DNA from: Salinihabitans flavidus
GTDB taxonomy: Bacteria; Pseudomonadota; Alphaproteobacteria; Rhodobacterales; Rhodobacteraceae
Direction of reading: 5' to 3'
Length of the DNA: 64,000 nucleotides
Assembly: GCF_900110425.1 (NCBI RefSeq)
Contig: NZ_FODS01000005.1
Span: 1-64,000, forward strand
Part shown: positions 15,922 to 24,873 of the stretch, piece by piece
Numbering within the stretch: position 1 is the first letter of the stretch
How the letters are laid out: the number at the start of each line of letters is the position of its first letter
Notes under the pieces: generated by a model
Databases searched by the model: none
Told to the model about the DNA's origin: nothing
The model's input: only the letters and a program-made list of their open reading frames with translations
Translations under genes and position numbers: made by a program

Positions 15922-16380
15922 CTACCCCTCCTGAAGGCGGGTTGCGGCCGTTTTCACGGCGGCGCGGATGCGCGGATAGGTGCCGCAGCGGCACAGGTTG
16001 CCGGAGAGGGCGTCGTTGATGTCGTCATCGGTGGGGGCGGGGGTTTCGGCCAGAAGGGCGGCCGCCTGCATGATCTGGCCCGACTGGCAATAGCCGCATT
16101 GCGCCACCTGATGTTCGATCCATGCCGCCTGTACCGCGTGAAGTGCCTTCGGCGTGCCGAGCCCCTCGATCGTGGTGACGGGGCCCCAGACATCCGCCGC
16201 CAATACCTGGCAGGCGCGAGCGGCCTCGCCGTCGATGTGGACGGTGCAGGCGCCGCATTGCGCGATGCCGCAGCCGTATTTCACCCCGGTGATGCCAAGC
16301 TCGTCGCGCAGCACCCACAGCAGCGGCATGTCCTCTTCGACGTCGACCTCGTGGGTCGTTCCGTTCACGGTGATCTGCAT
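15922..16380 (-). CDS. 2Fe-2S subunit of the IorAB-like oxidoreductase
   Basis: The 152-residue protein carries both iron-sulfur clusters of the family: a plant-ferredoxin-type site in [15 protein letters not shown] and an alpha-helical site in CGYCQSGQ plus [11 protein letters not shown]. It has no signal peptide and presumably travels with the Tat-exported large subunit. It is the first gene of the pair and starts with ATG at 16380. Length and motif spacing are normal for IorA and CoxS-type subunits. Confidence 0.9.
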   Translation of the reverse strand: MQITVNGTTHEVDVEEDMPLLWVLRDELGITGVKYGCGIAQCGACTVHIDGEAARACQVLAADVWGPVTTIEGLGTPKALHAVQAAWIEHQVAQCGYCQSGQIMQAAALLAETPAPTDDDINDALSGNLCRCGTYPRIRAAVKTAATRLQEG

Positions 16381-16495
16381 GGTCGGCTCCTGTGTTCCGG
16401 TTGCCAGATGCTTGTCCCGACTCTAGCCCATCGGGCGCCGCAGTCCAGGCATGGATTTCCCGCCCGAGGTCACGTCAGGGACAGGGCGGCGCGTA

Positions 16496-17893
16496 TCAGA
16501 ACGGCAGCGCGCCCTGCCGGTGGCGCACCATGAGCTGCGCCAGCGCGGCGGAGACCACGCGCGAGAGCGTGCCGTCGGCGCGGCTTGTGAGCATGATCGG
16601 CACCCGCGCGCCCAGCACCAGACCGGCGCTGTCGGCCCCGGCCAGATACATCAGTTGCTTGGCGATCATGTTGCCCGCCTCAAGGTCGGGGGCAATGAGG
16701 ATATCGGCATCGCCCGCCACCTCCGATTCGATTCCCTTGGCCTTGGCCGCCGCATGGGAAATCGCGTTGTCGAAGGCCAGCGGGCCATCAAGGGTGCCGC
16801 CCGTGATCTGCCCCCGGTCCGCCATCTTGCACAGGGCGGCGGCCTCGACCGTCGAGGGAATCTTGGGGTAGACGGTTTCGACCGCCGACAGGATCGCCAC
16901 TTTCGGGTTCGGCAGGCCGAGCGCATGGGCCAGATCAATGGCGTTGCGCACGATGTCGGCCTTGGTTTCGAGATCGGGAAAGATGTTGATCGCGGCATCG
17001 GTGATCATCAGCGGCTTGGGATAGCTGGGCACATCGAGCACGAACACATGGGTCATTCTGCGTTCGGTGCGCAGGCCGAGGGTTTTGTCGAGCACCTCGC
17101 CCATGATCTCGTCGGTGTGCAGCGCGCCCTTCATCAGCGCTTCGGCGCGGGCCTCCTGCACCAGCGCGACGGCGGCGCGGGCGGCGGCGTGGCTGTGTTC
17201 CGTGTTCACGATCTCGATGCCGGAAATATCGCGCCCGGCCTCTTCGGCGGCGGCGCGGATTCGGGCCTCTGGGCCGACGAGGATTGGCTCGATCAGCCCT
17301 TTGTCGCGCGCCTCCATCGCCCCCTCCAGTGAGGCGGCATCGCAAGGATGCACCACGGCGGTGCGGATCGGATCGAGCGAAGCGGCCGCGTCAAGCATCG
17401 CGTCGAAGCTCGCCCCCTGACGGTGAAGATGCACCTCGGGCAGGGGTTTGCGGGGCCGGCGGATGCGGCTGGTGGGGGCGATGACCACCGCCTCTCCCTC
17501 GATCGCGGTGGCGCCGGTCTGCGTGGTGATCAGGCAGGCGAGCGTGATCTGATGCGTTTCGGTGGCCTTGTCGGTGACGGTCAGGCGCACCGTGACGGTA
17601 TCGCCAAGGCCCACTGGCTCGCCAAAGCGCAGGGTCTGCGTGACGTAGATCGTGCCGGGGCCGGGCAGTTCGGTGCCCAGCACCGCCGAGATCAGCGCCC
17701 CGCCCCACATGCCATGCGCGATCACCTTGTGAAACCCTTCGCCACGGGCCCATTCGGCATCGACGTGAGAGGGGTTCACATCGCCCGAAACGGCGGCGAA
17801 AATCTCGATGTCGCCGGGCTCCAGCGTGCGGGTGAGCTCTGCGCTGTCGCCGATGGCGATCTCGTCGAAGGTGCGGTTTTCGATGTATTGCAT
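16496..17893 (-). CDS. MaoC hydratase fused to phosphate acetyl/butyryltransferase
   Basis: The 465-residue protein joins an N-terminal MaoC hot-dog domain (residues about 8-140, with SGDVNPSHVD, the hydratase active-site pattern) to a C-terminal Pta/Ptb domain (about 165-460, with SYPKPLMITDAAINIFPDLE and DGPLAFDNAIS). This bifunctional enoyl-CoA hydratase/phosphate acetyltransferase form is widespread in alphaproteobacteria. It may hydrate short enoyl-CoA esters and exchange CoA for phosphate. It lies alone, upstream of the IorAB-like pair in the same direction with about 115 bases between, so cotranscription is uncertain. Confidence 0.85.
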   Translation of the reverse strand: MQYIENRTFDEIAIGDSAELTRTLEPGDIEIFAAVSGDVNPSHVDAEWARGEGFHKVIAHGMWGGALISAVLGTELPGPGTIYVTQTLRFGEPVGLGDTVTVRLTVTDKATETHQITLACLITTQTGATAIEGEAVVIAPTSRIRRPRKPLPEVHLHRQGASFDAMLDAAASLDPIRTAVVHPCDAASLEGAMEARDKGLIEPILVGPEARIRAAAEEAGRDISGIEIVNTEHSHAAARAAVALVQEARAEALMKGALHTDEIMGEVLDKTLGLRTERRMTHVFVLDVPSYPKPLMITDAAINIFPDLETKADIVRNAIDLAHALGLPNPKVAILSAVETVYPKIPSTVEAAALCKMADRGQITGGTLDGPLAFDNAISHAAAKAKGIESEVAGDADILIAPDLEAGNMIAKQLMYLAGADSAGLVLGARVPIMLTSRADGTLSRVVSAALAQLMVRHRQGALPF

Positions 17894-18024
17894 GGGGAGA
17901 TCCGGTCCGGGGGCAGGCCGCGCCGGGCGCGGGAATGTGCCCCTATCAGGACATGACCGGCGGGTGTGTTGTCAAGTAACGGTTTGATTAAACGCGGTTT
18001 TGAGCGCGAACCGGCGCGAGCGGA

Positions 18025-18516
18025 TCAACCCGAGAACCCGCCGAACGCCCCCTGGGAAAAGATCAGGGGCCGGCCGTCGCGGTGGATCGCGGTGTCCACG
18101 TGGCCCACCACGATGACATGATCGCCGCCGTCGTGAACGGCATGCTGGCGGCAGGTGAAGCTCGATACGCAGTCGGTCAGAAGCGGCAGGCCGCCGTCGC
18201 CGATCTCATGCGCGACGCGGTCGAAGGCATCGGCGCGGCGGGCGAAATCCAGCGCGAGATCCTTCTGCCAGTCGCCCAGAACATGGATGTTGAACACGCG
18301 CGCCGCGGCGAAAAAAGGAAAGCGCTGCGAGGACTTGGAGGGCGACCAGGCGATCAGTGGCGGGGTGAGCGAGATTGAGGTGAAGGAATTGGCCGTCATA
18401 CCGATGGGCCCGGTCGCGGTGGCGGCGGTGATCACGGTCACGCCGGTGGCAAAGCAGCCGAGGGCATCGCGGTAGGCCCGTTCGGTCTCGGGGCCGGGGG
18501 AGAAGATGCGGGCCAT
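18025..18516 (-). CDS. Flavin reductase family protein (FMN-binding split barrel)
   Basis: The 163-residue protein shows the family pattern CFATGVTVITAA, GMTANSFTSISLTPPLIAW and FNIHVLGDWQ. Proteins of this type reduce FMN or FAD with NAD(P)H and supply it to a two-component monooxygenase. No monooxygenase component is adjacent, so the partner must lie elsewhere. Residues in the last third (HVIVVGHVDTAIHRDGRPLIF) complete the barrel. The gene stands alone, with about 290 bases of non-coding DNA upstream that hold a short tandem repeat. Confidence 0.85.
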   Translation of the reverse strand: MARIFSPGPETERAYRDALGCFATGVTVITAATATGPIGMTANSFTSISLTPPLIAWSPSKSSQRFPFFAAARVFNIHVLGDWQKDLALDFARRADAFDRVAHEIGDGGLPLLTDCVSSFTCRQHAVHDGGDHVIVVGHVDTAIHRDGRPLIFSQGAFGGFSG

Positions 18517-18715
18517 GTTGGCGTCCTGTTTTCCTGCTCGCTGCTTTGGCCCGGGGGCCGGGGGTTAGATCGCGCGCCGCGCGCGTCTTTGCAACCTTAA
18601 ACCCGACAAAAGCGGTTTGAGTGTGCTCCGTTCGGGGTCGAAGCGTGACGTGGCCCGGAGTTTCCCCCGGTCAAGAGAGAATCGGGTTAAGGGGCTGAAA
18701 TCATGGAAAATCGGC

Positions 18716-18759
18716 TGTCGGTAAAACGTCGGTATAACGTCGGTATCGCGTCGGTGGCG
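18716..18759. repeat. Four tandem 11-base repeats (YGTCGGTANNN)
   Basis: Units TGTCGGTAAAA, CGTCGGTATAA, CGTCGGTATCG and CGTCGGTGGCG follow one another without gaps. The 11-base period is close to one DNA helical turn, so the conserved CGTCGGT blocks sit on the same face. The array is about 200 bases upstream of the flavin reductase gene and just past the 3' end of the exonuclease gene. A cooperative regulator site is possible; replication slippage is the plain alternative. Confidence 0.6.
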
Positions 18760-18805
18760 GGGGCGCGATCCGCCCCGCGTTAAGACGGCGGGCGTTGCCT
18801 GTCGT

Positions 18806-20218
18806 TCAGTTCAGGTCTTCGAGCAGGCGGCGATGACGGCGGGTCTGAGCGATCACCTCGCCCAGCGTCGTCAGCCCGCGCGCGCGCAGCATCGGCAGCA
18901 TCCGGCACAGCGCCTCGGCCGTGGCCAGCGCGTCGCCCGGAGCGGTGTGGCGCAGGGGGGCGGGGATCTCCACCCCCAGCCGCGCACAGAGCGCGTCGAG
19001 CGTGTGCGTCTCGCTCGCTCCGAACAGCACCGCCGAGAGCAGCACGGTATCAAGCACCGGATGATCCCACACCAGCCCGTCGCGCCCCGCCTGCCGGTGC
19101 AGAAAGGCCATGTCGAAGGGCGCGTTATGGGCCACGATCACCGCGCCACGGGCAAAATCGTGCAACTGCCGCGCCGCCGCGCCAATGTCCGGCGCGCCCG
19201 CCACCATCGCGTCCGTGATCCCATGCACGCGCGTGGCGGCGCGCGGGATCGGGCGGCCGGGATCGACCAGCATCTCCAGCCGTTCGCCCGGAACGATCCG
19301 TCCGCCGACCACGCGCAGCGCGCCGATCTGCACGATCTCGTCGCGGTGCGGCAGAAGGCCGGTGGTCTCGGTGTCGAACACCACAAGGCGCAGCGCCTCG
19401 AGCGAGGCGGCGTCGAGCGTGCCGCCCGTGGCCCGCTCCAGCAGGGCGAAATCATAGACCAGCGGGCGCGCGGCACCGGGGGCGATGCGCGCCTCGGCGG
19501 CGTCGATGAGCAGCACCGCCCCCGGCGCGCCGCCCAGCGGGCGCAGCCGCGCCTGAAAGGCCAGCCGGCCGGCCACACCGCGGGCGGTAAAGCGCACCTC
19601 GCGCGCCTCGCGGCGCATCCTGTCATGGGCGGCGGCGAGGTCCGCCTCCTCAAGATAGTCCGCGATCGGCGCGTCAAGGCGCGGCGGGCCGATCTGCGCC
19701 AGAACTTCGGCGGCCTGCCCGTCATAAAGCACGATCCGCCGCGCGTCGGAGAGCAGGATCGTGGCGACCGGGATCTCCGACAGCAGCGCGGTGAGCAGAT
19801 CCTTCTCCGCCGCAAGCTGGGCGGTCTGTTCGGCCACGGCGTCGGCGCGCGCGGCGGCCACTTCGGCCGCCCGCGCGGAGATGGCCGCCGCCGCCGGGGC
19901 GAGATCGCCGAGATGGCGCGCGGTATGCAGGTCCATCTCGCCTGTCGCCCCGGCATGGGCGCGGCTGCGCAGCCCGGCGGCGAGCCGCTCTATCGGGCGG
20001 GCGAGGTTCTCGTCGAACAGCAGCCAGACCCCGACGCAAAGCCCCGCCCAGCCAAAGACCAGAAGCAGCCCGGCCATGACAAAGCCCGACGCCGCGCCCG
20101 CCCCCGCCGCCCGCTGGAACCCCAGCCAGAGCGCCAGCGCCGCCAGCACGGCCCCGCCCGCCGCCAGAAAGGCGAAGAAAAGCCCGATCCGCAGGCGCAG
20201 GCCGAACCGCTCCGTCAT
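18806..20218 (-). CDS. Membrane-anchored DnaQ-type 3'-5' exonuclease
   Basis: The 470-residue protein has two N-terminal membrane helices (about 8-30 and 42-66), a HAMP-like linker, a PAS-like region (about 140-225) and a C-terminal DEDDh exonuclease domain. Exo motifs are VFDTETTGLLPHRDEIVQIG, AHNAPFDMAFL and RHTAPGDALATAEAL. A nuclease tethered to the membrane and joined to a sensor-like module is unusual outside this family, which is known next to DUF294 and symporter genes. It follows the small 172-residue membrane protein by three bases, so they are probably translated together. The role may be in signalling or nucleotide turnover and not in replication proofreading. Confidence 0.8.
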   Translation of the reverse strand: MTERFGLRLRIGLFFAFLAAGGAVLAALALWLGFQRAAGAGAASGFVMAGLLLVFGWAGLCVGVWLLFDENLARPIERLAAGLRSRAHAGATGEMDLHTARHLGDLAPAAAAISARAAEVAAARADAVAEQTAQLAAEKDLLTALLSEIPVATILLSDARRIVLYDGQAAEVLAQIGPPRLDAPIADYLEEADLAAAHDRMRREAREVRFTARGVAGRLAFQARLRPLGGAPGAVLLIDAAEARIAPGAARPLVYDFALLERATGGTLDAASLEALRLVVFDTETTGLLPHRDEIVQIGALRVVGGRIVPGERLEMLVDPGRPIPRAATRVHGITDAMVAGAPDIGAAARQLHDFARGAVIVAHNAPFDMAFLHRQAGRDGLVWDHPVLDTVLLSAVLFGASETHTLDALCARLGVEIPAPLRHTAPGDALATAEALCRMLPMLRARGLTTLGEVIAQTRRHRRLLEDLN

Positions 20219-20221
20219 CGC

Positions 20222-20740
20222 CTAGCCCCCGCAGACCGCAGCGATCACCGCATCGCCGGGCGGCGCGTCGATCCAATGCGCGCCGGGCACATCGCCGTCC
20301 TCGGCAAACTCGGCGTCCGGCGGCAGGGCGGCGCGGCGCCGCTCGCCGCAGTCGATCAGCACGGTCATGCCGCGCACCGGCGACCAGCGGGCGAAGAACA
20401 CCAGATTGGCCATATGCCGCCCCGGCTTGTCGGGATGCTGGCGCAGGCTGCCGGTGTCGAGCGCGGCAAAGCGGTCCACATAGGGAAAGACATAGCTCCA
20501 CGGTCGGTAGAAAGCGCGGCTTTCCACCGTCTCGACGATCTCGATCCCGTCGGGCAGCGCCCCGGCGGTGCGCCCATACCAGCCGTATTCATTGGCCACC
20601 GTGACGCCGATCATCGACAGGCCCGCCGCCACCGGCATCAGCCACAGGGGCAGGCGGCCGCCCAGAGCGCGGTTCACGATCAGCACCAGCCCCGCCGCCG
20701 CGAGTCCCGCCACGATGGTGGCAATCAGTTCCAGAAACAT
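20222..20740 (-). CDS. Small membrane protein of unknown function
   Basis: The 172-residue protein has two hydrophobic segments (about 3-25 and 32-50), then a globular part with YGRTAGALPDGIEIVET, SYVFPYVDRFAALD and VLIDCGERRRA. I do not recognise a named domain. The single cysteine near IDCGERR and the tail that ends VCGG do not form an obvious motif. It sits between the DUF294 gene and the exonuclease gene, spaced by 79 and 3 bases, and is probably a member of the same operon and signalling unit. Confidence 0.65.
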   Translation of the reverse strand: MFLELIATIVAGLAAAGLVLIVNRALGGRLPLWLMPVAAGLSMIGVTVANEYGWYGRTAGALPDGIEIVETVESRAFYRPWSYVFPYVDRFAALDTGSLRQHPDKPGRHMANLVFFARWSPVRGMTVLIDCGERRRAALPPDAEFAEDGDVPGAHWIDAPPGDAVIAAVCGG

Positions 20741-20819
20741 GGCGCGCCCGTCCCTTCATCCTTGTCCGAATTCTCCCGCCGGAGGCGTCCGGCGGGGGCC
20801 GTCTGTCCCGCCGCGGCGG

Positions 20820-22649
20820 TCAAAGCGGCATCCCCCGCCCGTGTCCCAGCGCCGATTGCATCGTCTTGACCACGACGAAGGCGTCGCGCAGGTGGCTGCG
20901 CTCGAAATCCGACAACTCGGAGGGGGCAAGGAAGTTGTCGGGCGGTGCCCCATGGTTCACCCGCGCGGCCTGATGCGTCAGGCGGGTTTCGGCGATCAGG
21001 TCGTAGGCGTCCAGAAGATCGCGCGCGCCGGCCTCGCTCAGCACGCCGGCGTCGGCGGCGGCCTCCAGCCGGGCGCGGGTGTTGACCGGCCCGATCCGGC
21101 CCTGAAGCGCGTAGATGCGGGCCAGGTCGGTGACCGGCACCACGCCGTTCAGTTTCATGTCGAGATGGTTGCGGTGCTCGCCCGAGCGCAGCGTGGCAAA
21201 GCCGCGCAGCAGGCCCAGGGGCGGCGTGTGCTTGAGCGCGTTGCCGATCATGTGGGCCACGAAGATCGAATTGGCCGAGGCGGCGCGCAGCGTCTGCGCG
21301 TGCAGCCCGTCGAAGAGCGCCCGCGCGCCGCCGATGGGGCGCAGGTCGAACATGACGGAGGCGAGCATCTGCGCCTCGGGGCTGGGGGTGCGGATCCAGC
21401 CGTCGAAATAGCCGCGCCAGACCGACAGCGGCTGCCGCCAGCGCGGATTGCTGGCCATCATGTCGCCGGGGCAGTGGACATAGCCGCAGGCATTCAGCCC
21501 GTCGCAGACGATGCCCGCGAGATCGGCGAAATAGCCCGTGCGCTGCGCCTCGCTCACGCTGTCGTCGAGGATCAGGCAATTGTCCTGATCGGAAATGCCG
21601 GTCTGTTCCTGCCGTCCCTGACTGCCGCAGGCGAGCCAGAGATAGGGCACCGGCGCGGGGCCGAGCCTCTCCTCGGCCAGGCCCAGAAGGCGGCGGGTCA
21701 CGGTGTCGGTGATGTCGGTGATCAGGCGGGTCGTCACCTCGTGCCGGTTGCCGCCGGCGACAAGCTGCACCAGAAGGCGCGGGATGCGGGCGGTGGTGCG
21801 GGCGAGATCGTCCACGCTGGCGGCGCGCGCGGCCTCGGCCACCAGCTCGCCGCTGCTGACGGCCTGAAACCGGGTCAGATCGGTTTGCGTGACCATCCCC
21901 ACAAGCCGGCCGCCGGAGGTGATCGGCAGGTGGCCGATGCGGCGTTCCATCATCGCATGGAGCACGTCCGAGCCGATGGCGGAGGGCGGCAGGGTGAGCG
22001 GATCGGGGGTCATGATGTCCTGCACGGCCGTGCCGGGCGCGCGCCCTTCGGCCAGCACGCGCGAGGCGAGATCGCGTGTCGTGACGATCCCGATGAGCCG
22101 GCCATCCTCGGTCACGCAGATCGAGGAGGTGCCCGCGTCCCGCATCATCTGCGCGGCATCCCTCGCGGGCGTGTTGGGCGGGCAGGTCAGCGGCGCGCGG
22201 CTCATCAGCGTTTCGACCCGGCTGGTGGCCAGATCGGAGCCGCGCGGACGGGCGGCGCGGCGGCCCCGCTCGAAAAACCGGCGCATGACGTCATGGGTGC
22301 CCATCAGCCGGTGAAACTCGGCCGCGGGGAGCAGAAGCAGGACCGCGTCGGTGAGCGCCGCGGCGCCGGTGGCGGCCCGGCCGCCCTGCATCAGACCGCG
22401 CTCGCCAAACGAATTGCGCGGCCCAAGCTCGGAGAAGGGCGCGCCGCGCGCGTCGCTAATGCCGATGCGGCCCTGCTGCACGATGTAGAGGCCGGGCAGC
22501 GTATCGCCCGGCGCGTGGAGCGCCTCTCCCTCTGCCACGGCTTCGGCCCGCAGACGCGGGGCAAGCGCGCGCAGTTCCTCCGGCGGCAACGCGTCATAGG
22601 GGTGGACCGAGTGCAGGAACTGCACGATCTGGTCGGGTGAAAGCGGCAT
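20820..22649 (-). CDS. cNMP-binding, CBS-pair, DUF294 nucleotidyltransferase-like protein
   Basis: The 609-residue protein has, in order, a cyclic-nucleotide-binding-like domain (about 10-125), two CBS motifs (about 150-270), a GlnD-like nucleotidyltransferase DUF294 domain with LACGSQGRQEQTGISDQDN near 340-360, and a DUF294 C-terminal helical domain. The GS and DxD pattern needed for metal and nucleotide binding is present. Such proteins are thought to sense nucleotides and act on partner proteins. The ATG at 22649 has GGAG five bases ahead. It comes next after the symporter gene, about 105 bases on, so a regulatory link to the transporter is likely. Confidence 0.85.
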   Translation of the reverse strand: MPLSPDQIVQFLHSVHPYDALPPEELRALAPRLRAEAVAEGEALHAPGDTLPGLYIVQQGRIGISDARGAPFSELGPRNSFGERGLMQGGRAATGAAALTDAVLLLLPAAEFHRLMGTHDVMRRFFERGRRAARPRGSDLATSRVETLMSRAPLTCPPNTPARDAAQMMRDAGTSSICVTEDGRLIGIVTTRDLASRVLAEGRAPGTAVQDIMTPDPLTLPPSAIGSDVLHAMMERRIGHLPITSGGRLVGMVTQTDLTRFQAVSSGELVAEAARAASVDDLARTTARIPRLLVQLVAGGNRHEVTTRLITDITDTVTRRLLGLAEERLGPAPVPYLWLACGSQGRQEQTGISDQDNCLILDDSVSEAQRTGYFADLAGIVCDGLNACGYVHCPGDMMASNPRWRQPLSVWRGYFDGWIRTPSPEAQMLASVMFDLRPIGGARALFDGLHAQTLRAASANSIFVAHMIGNALKHTPPLGLLRGFATLRSGEHRNHLDMKLNGVVPVTDLARIYALQGRIGPVNTRARLEAAADAGVLSEAGARDLLDAYDLIAETRLTHQAARVNHGAPPDNFLAPSELSDFERSHLRDAFVVVKTMQSALGHGRGMPL

Positions 22650-22753
22650 GTCGGCTCCATGTCCCGTCAGGGGAGGCGTCCCGCCCGGAGCATGCACCGG
22701 GCGGGACGGGGAAGGAAGGGCCGCCGTCGCGGGCGGCCCTGTCCGTTGGCCGA

Positions 22754-24541
22754 TCAGTGATCCTGCGCCGCGCTGGCCCCGCGCGGGATGCGCACGGATT
22801 CCACAAGCTCCTTGATCTCCTCTGGAGTCGCTTTCGTCATCCCGGCCACCAGATAGGCCACCGTGAAGTTGATCGCCGCGCCGACCGCCCCGAAGGAGGT
22901 GGACTGCACCGTGCCCAGAAGCGGGTTGGCGTCGGTGAAGCTGTTGGTGTCGGGGATGAAGAACCAGCCCTTGTGCAGGAAGATATAGACCAGCGTCACC
23001 ACGAGCCCCGCCAGCATCCCGGCCACGGCGCCGGTGTTGTTGATGCGGGTCGAGAAGATCCCCATCATCAGCGCCGGGAAGATCGACGCCGCCGCGAGCC
23101 CGAAGGCCAGCGCCACCGTCTGCGCGGCAAAGCCCGGCGGGTTGAGCCCGAGGTAGGTCGCCACGACGATCGCCACGGCCATCGCGACGCGCGCCGACAG
23201 AAGCTCCCCGCGTTCGGAGATCCTCGGGTTGACCGCGCCCTTGATCAGATCGTGGCTCACCGCCGAGGAGATCGCCAGAAGCAGACCGGCGGCGGTGGAG
23301 AGCGCGGCGGCAAGACCGCCGGCGGCCACCAGACCGATCACCCAGCCGGGCAGGTTGGCGATCTCGGGGTTGGCCAGAACGAGGATGTCGCGGTTGAAGT
23401 TGGTCAGCTCATTGCCCTGCCAGCCCTTTTCGGCCGCCAGCGTCTGCATATCGGGATTGGCGTCGTTGTAATACTGGATGCGCCCGTCGCCGTTCTTGTC
23501 CTCCCAGCCGAGAAGGCCGGTCTTCTGCCAGGTGGCCATCCAGTCGTAACGCTCTTCCTCCTCGATCTGCTGAACGGTCACGGCGCCGCCGTCGATACCG
23601 CCGTTGGGCCACATCATCTCGGAGATATTGAGCCGCGCCATCGCGCCCACGGCCGGGGCCGTGAGGTAAAGCAGAGCGATGAACACCAGCGCCCAGCCCG
23701 CCGACCAGCGCGCGTCGGACACTTTCGGCACCGTGAAAAAGCGCATGATGACATGTGGCAGCCCGGCGGTGCCGATCATCAGCGATAGGGTGAAGAGCAC
23801 CATGTTGAACGTGTCGCCGTGGTGCATTGTATATTCGCGGAAACCCAGTTCGGTGACGATGGCGTCGAGCTTGGCCAGAAGCGGCTCTCCGCTGGCGGTA
23901 TGCTCGCCGAACAATCCCAGTGCCGGGATCGGGTTGCCGGTCAGTTGCAGCGAAATGAAGATGGCCGGGATCGTGTAGGCCATGATCAGAACGACATATT
24001 GCGCCACCTGCGTATAGGTCACGCCCTTCATGCCGCCGAAGACCGCATAGGCGAAGACCACGCAGGCCCCGATCAGAAGGCCGGTGGTGTTGTTCACCTC
24101 CAGAAAGCGGCCGAAGGCGACGCCCACGCCGGTCATCTGGCCGATCACATACGTCAGCGAGGCCACGATCAGGCAGAGCACCGCCACCATGCGCGCGGTT
24201 TGAGAATAGAAGCGGTCGCCGATGAACTCGGACACGGTGAACTTGCCGAACTTGCGCAGGTAGGGCGCCAGAAGCAGCGCCAGAAGCACGTAACCGCCGG
24301 TCCAGCCCATCAGGAAGGTGGAATTGTCATAGCCGGTGAAGGCGATGAGCCCGGCCATCGAGATGAAGGAGGCCGCCGACATCCAGTCGGCCGCCGTGGC
24401 CATGCCGTTGGTGACGGGATGCACGCCGCGCCCGGCGGCGTAGAATTCCGAGGTGGAGCCCGCGCGGGCCCAGATGGCGATGCCGATGTAGATCGCGAAA
24501 CTCGCGCCGACAAACAGCAGGTTGATTGTGAACTGGTCCAT
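22754..24541 (-). CDS. Sodium:solute symporter, VC_2705 subfamily
   Basis: The 595-residue permease has the 13-14 helices of the SSS family, with the sodium-site helix GMATAADWMSAASFISMAG near 45-63 and FGGMKGVTYTQVAQY near 167. Between helices, at residues about 305-395, lies a soluble insertion that includes DKNGDGRIQYYND, an EF-hand-like loop, and its length marks the VC_2705 subfamily. Members resemble acetate permease ActP, so a monocarboxylate is the likely substrate. It starts five bases after the DUF4212 gene, which encodes its small partner subunit. Confidence 0.88.
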   Translation of the reverse strand: MDQFTINLLFVGASFAIYIGIAIWARAGSTSEFYAAGRGVHPVTNGMATAADWMSAASFISMAGLIAFTGYDNSTFLMGWTGGYVLLALLLAPYLRKFGKFTVSEFIGDRFYSQTARMVAVLCLIVASLTYVIGQMTGVGVAFGRFLEVNNTTGLLIGACVVFAYAVFGGMKGVTYTQVAQYVVLIMAYTIPAIFISLQLTGNPIPALGLFGEHTASGEPLLAKLDAIVTELGFREYTMHHGDTFNMVLFTLSLMIGTAGLPHVIMRFFTVPKVSDARWSAGWALVFIALLYLTAPAVGAMARLNISEMMWPNGGIDGGAVTVQQIEEEERYDWMATWQKTGLLGWEDKNGDGRIQYYNDANPDMQTLAAEKGWQGNELTNFNRDILVLANPEIANLPGWVIGLVAAGGLAAALSTAAGLLLAISSAVSHDLIKGAVNPRISERGELLSARVAMAVAIVVATYLGLNPPGFAAQTVALAFGLAAASIFPALMMGIFSTRINNTGAVAGMLAGLVVTLVYIFLHKGWFFIPDTNSFTDANPLLGTVQSTSFGAVGAAINFTVAYLVAGMTKATPEEIKELVESVRIPRGASAAQDH

Positions 24542-24546
24542 GTCGC

Positions 24547-24807
24547 TTACTCCTCGTCCACGCCGTGTTCACGGTCGAGCCGGTTCATCCGCCAGGCGTA
24601 GAAGAAGATGATCCCGAGAAAGACGAGGATCGAGCCTTGCTGGGCGAACCAGAAGCCGAGATCCGTGCCGCCGACGGGGATGCCCGCCAACAGCGGGCGC
24701 AGCAGGATGCCGAACCCGAAGGAGACCAGCGCCCAGATCACCAGAGAAATCAGGATGATGCGGATATTGGTCGCCCAGTAGGTGGAATTGGATGAGTTGT
24801 CGGCCAT
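24547..24807 (-). CDS. DUF4212 small subunit of the sodium:solute symporter
   Basis: The 86-residue protein has two membrane helices and the family pattern YWATNIRIILISLVIWALVSFG, LGFWFAQQGSI and FYAWRMNRLDRE. It is the usual companion of VC_2705-type symporters and ends five bases before that gene. It presumably assembles with or stabilises the permease in the inner membrane. Confidence 0.88.
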   Translation of the reverse strand: MADNSSNSTYWATNIRIILISLVIWALVSFGFGILLRPLLAGIPVGGTDLGFWFAQQGSILVFLGIIFFYAWRMNRLDREHGVDEE

Positions 24808-24873
24808 GACGCCGTCCTCCCGTTGATGTTGAATACCGGGGCAGGGCAGAGTGCCGGTGCCCCCCTCTCTCCC

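Noticed and set aside
17970-18615. Scattered GCGGTTTGAG-like repeats around the flavin reductase gene
   Set aside because: Only three loose copies with uneven spacing; not distinguishable from chance.
18833-22640. Two long plus-strand frames opposite the exonuclease and DUF294 genes
   Set aside because: Arginine-, glycine- and histidine-rich translations without domains; they mirror real minus-strand genes.
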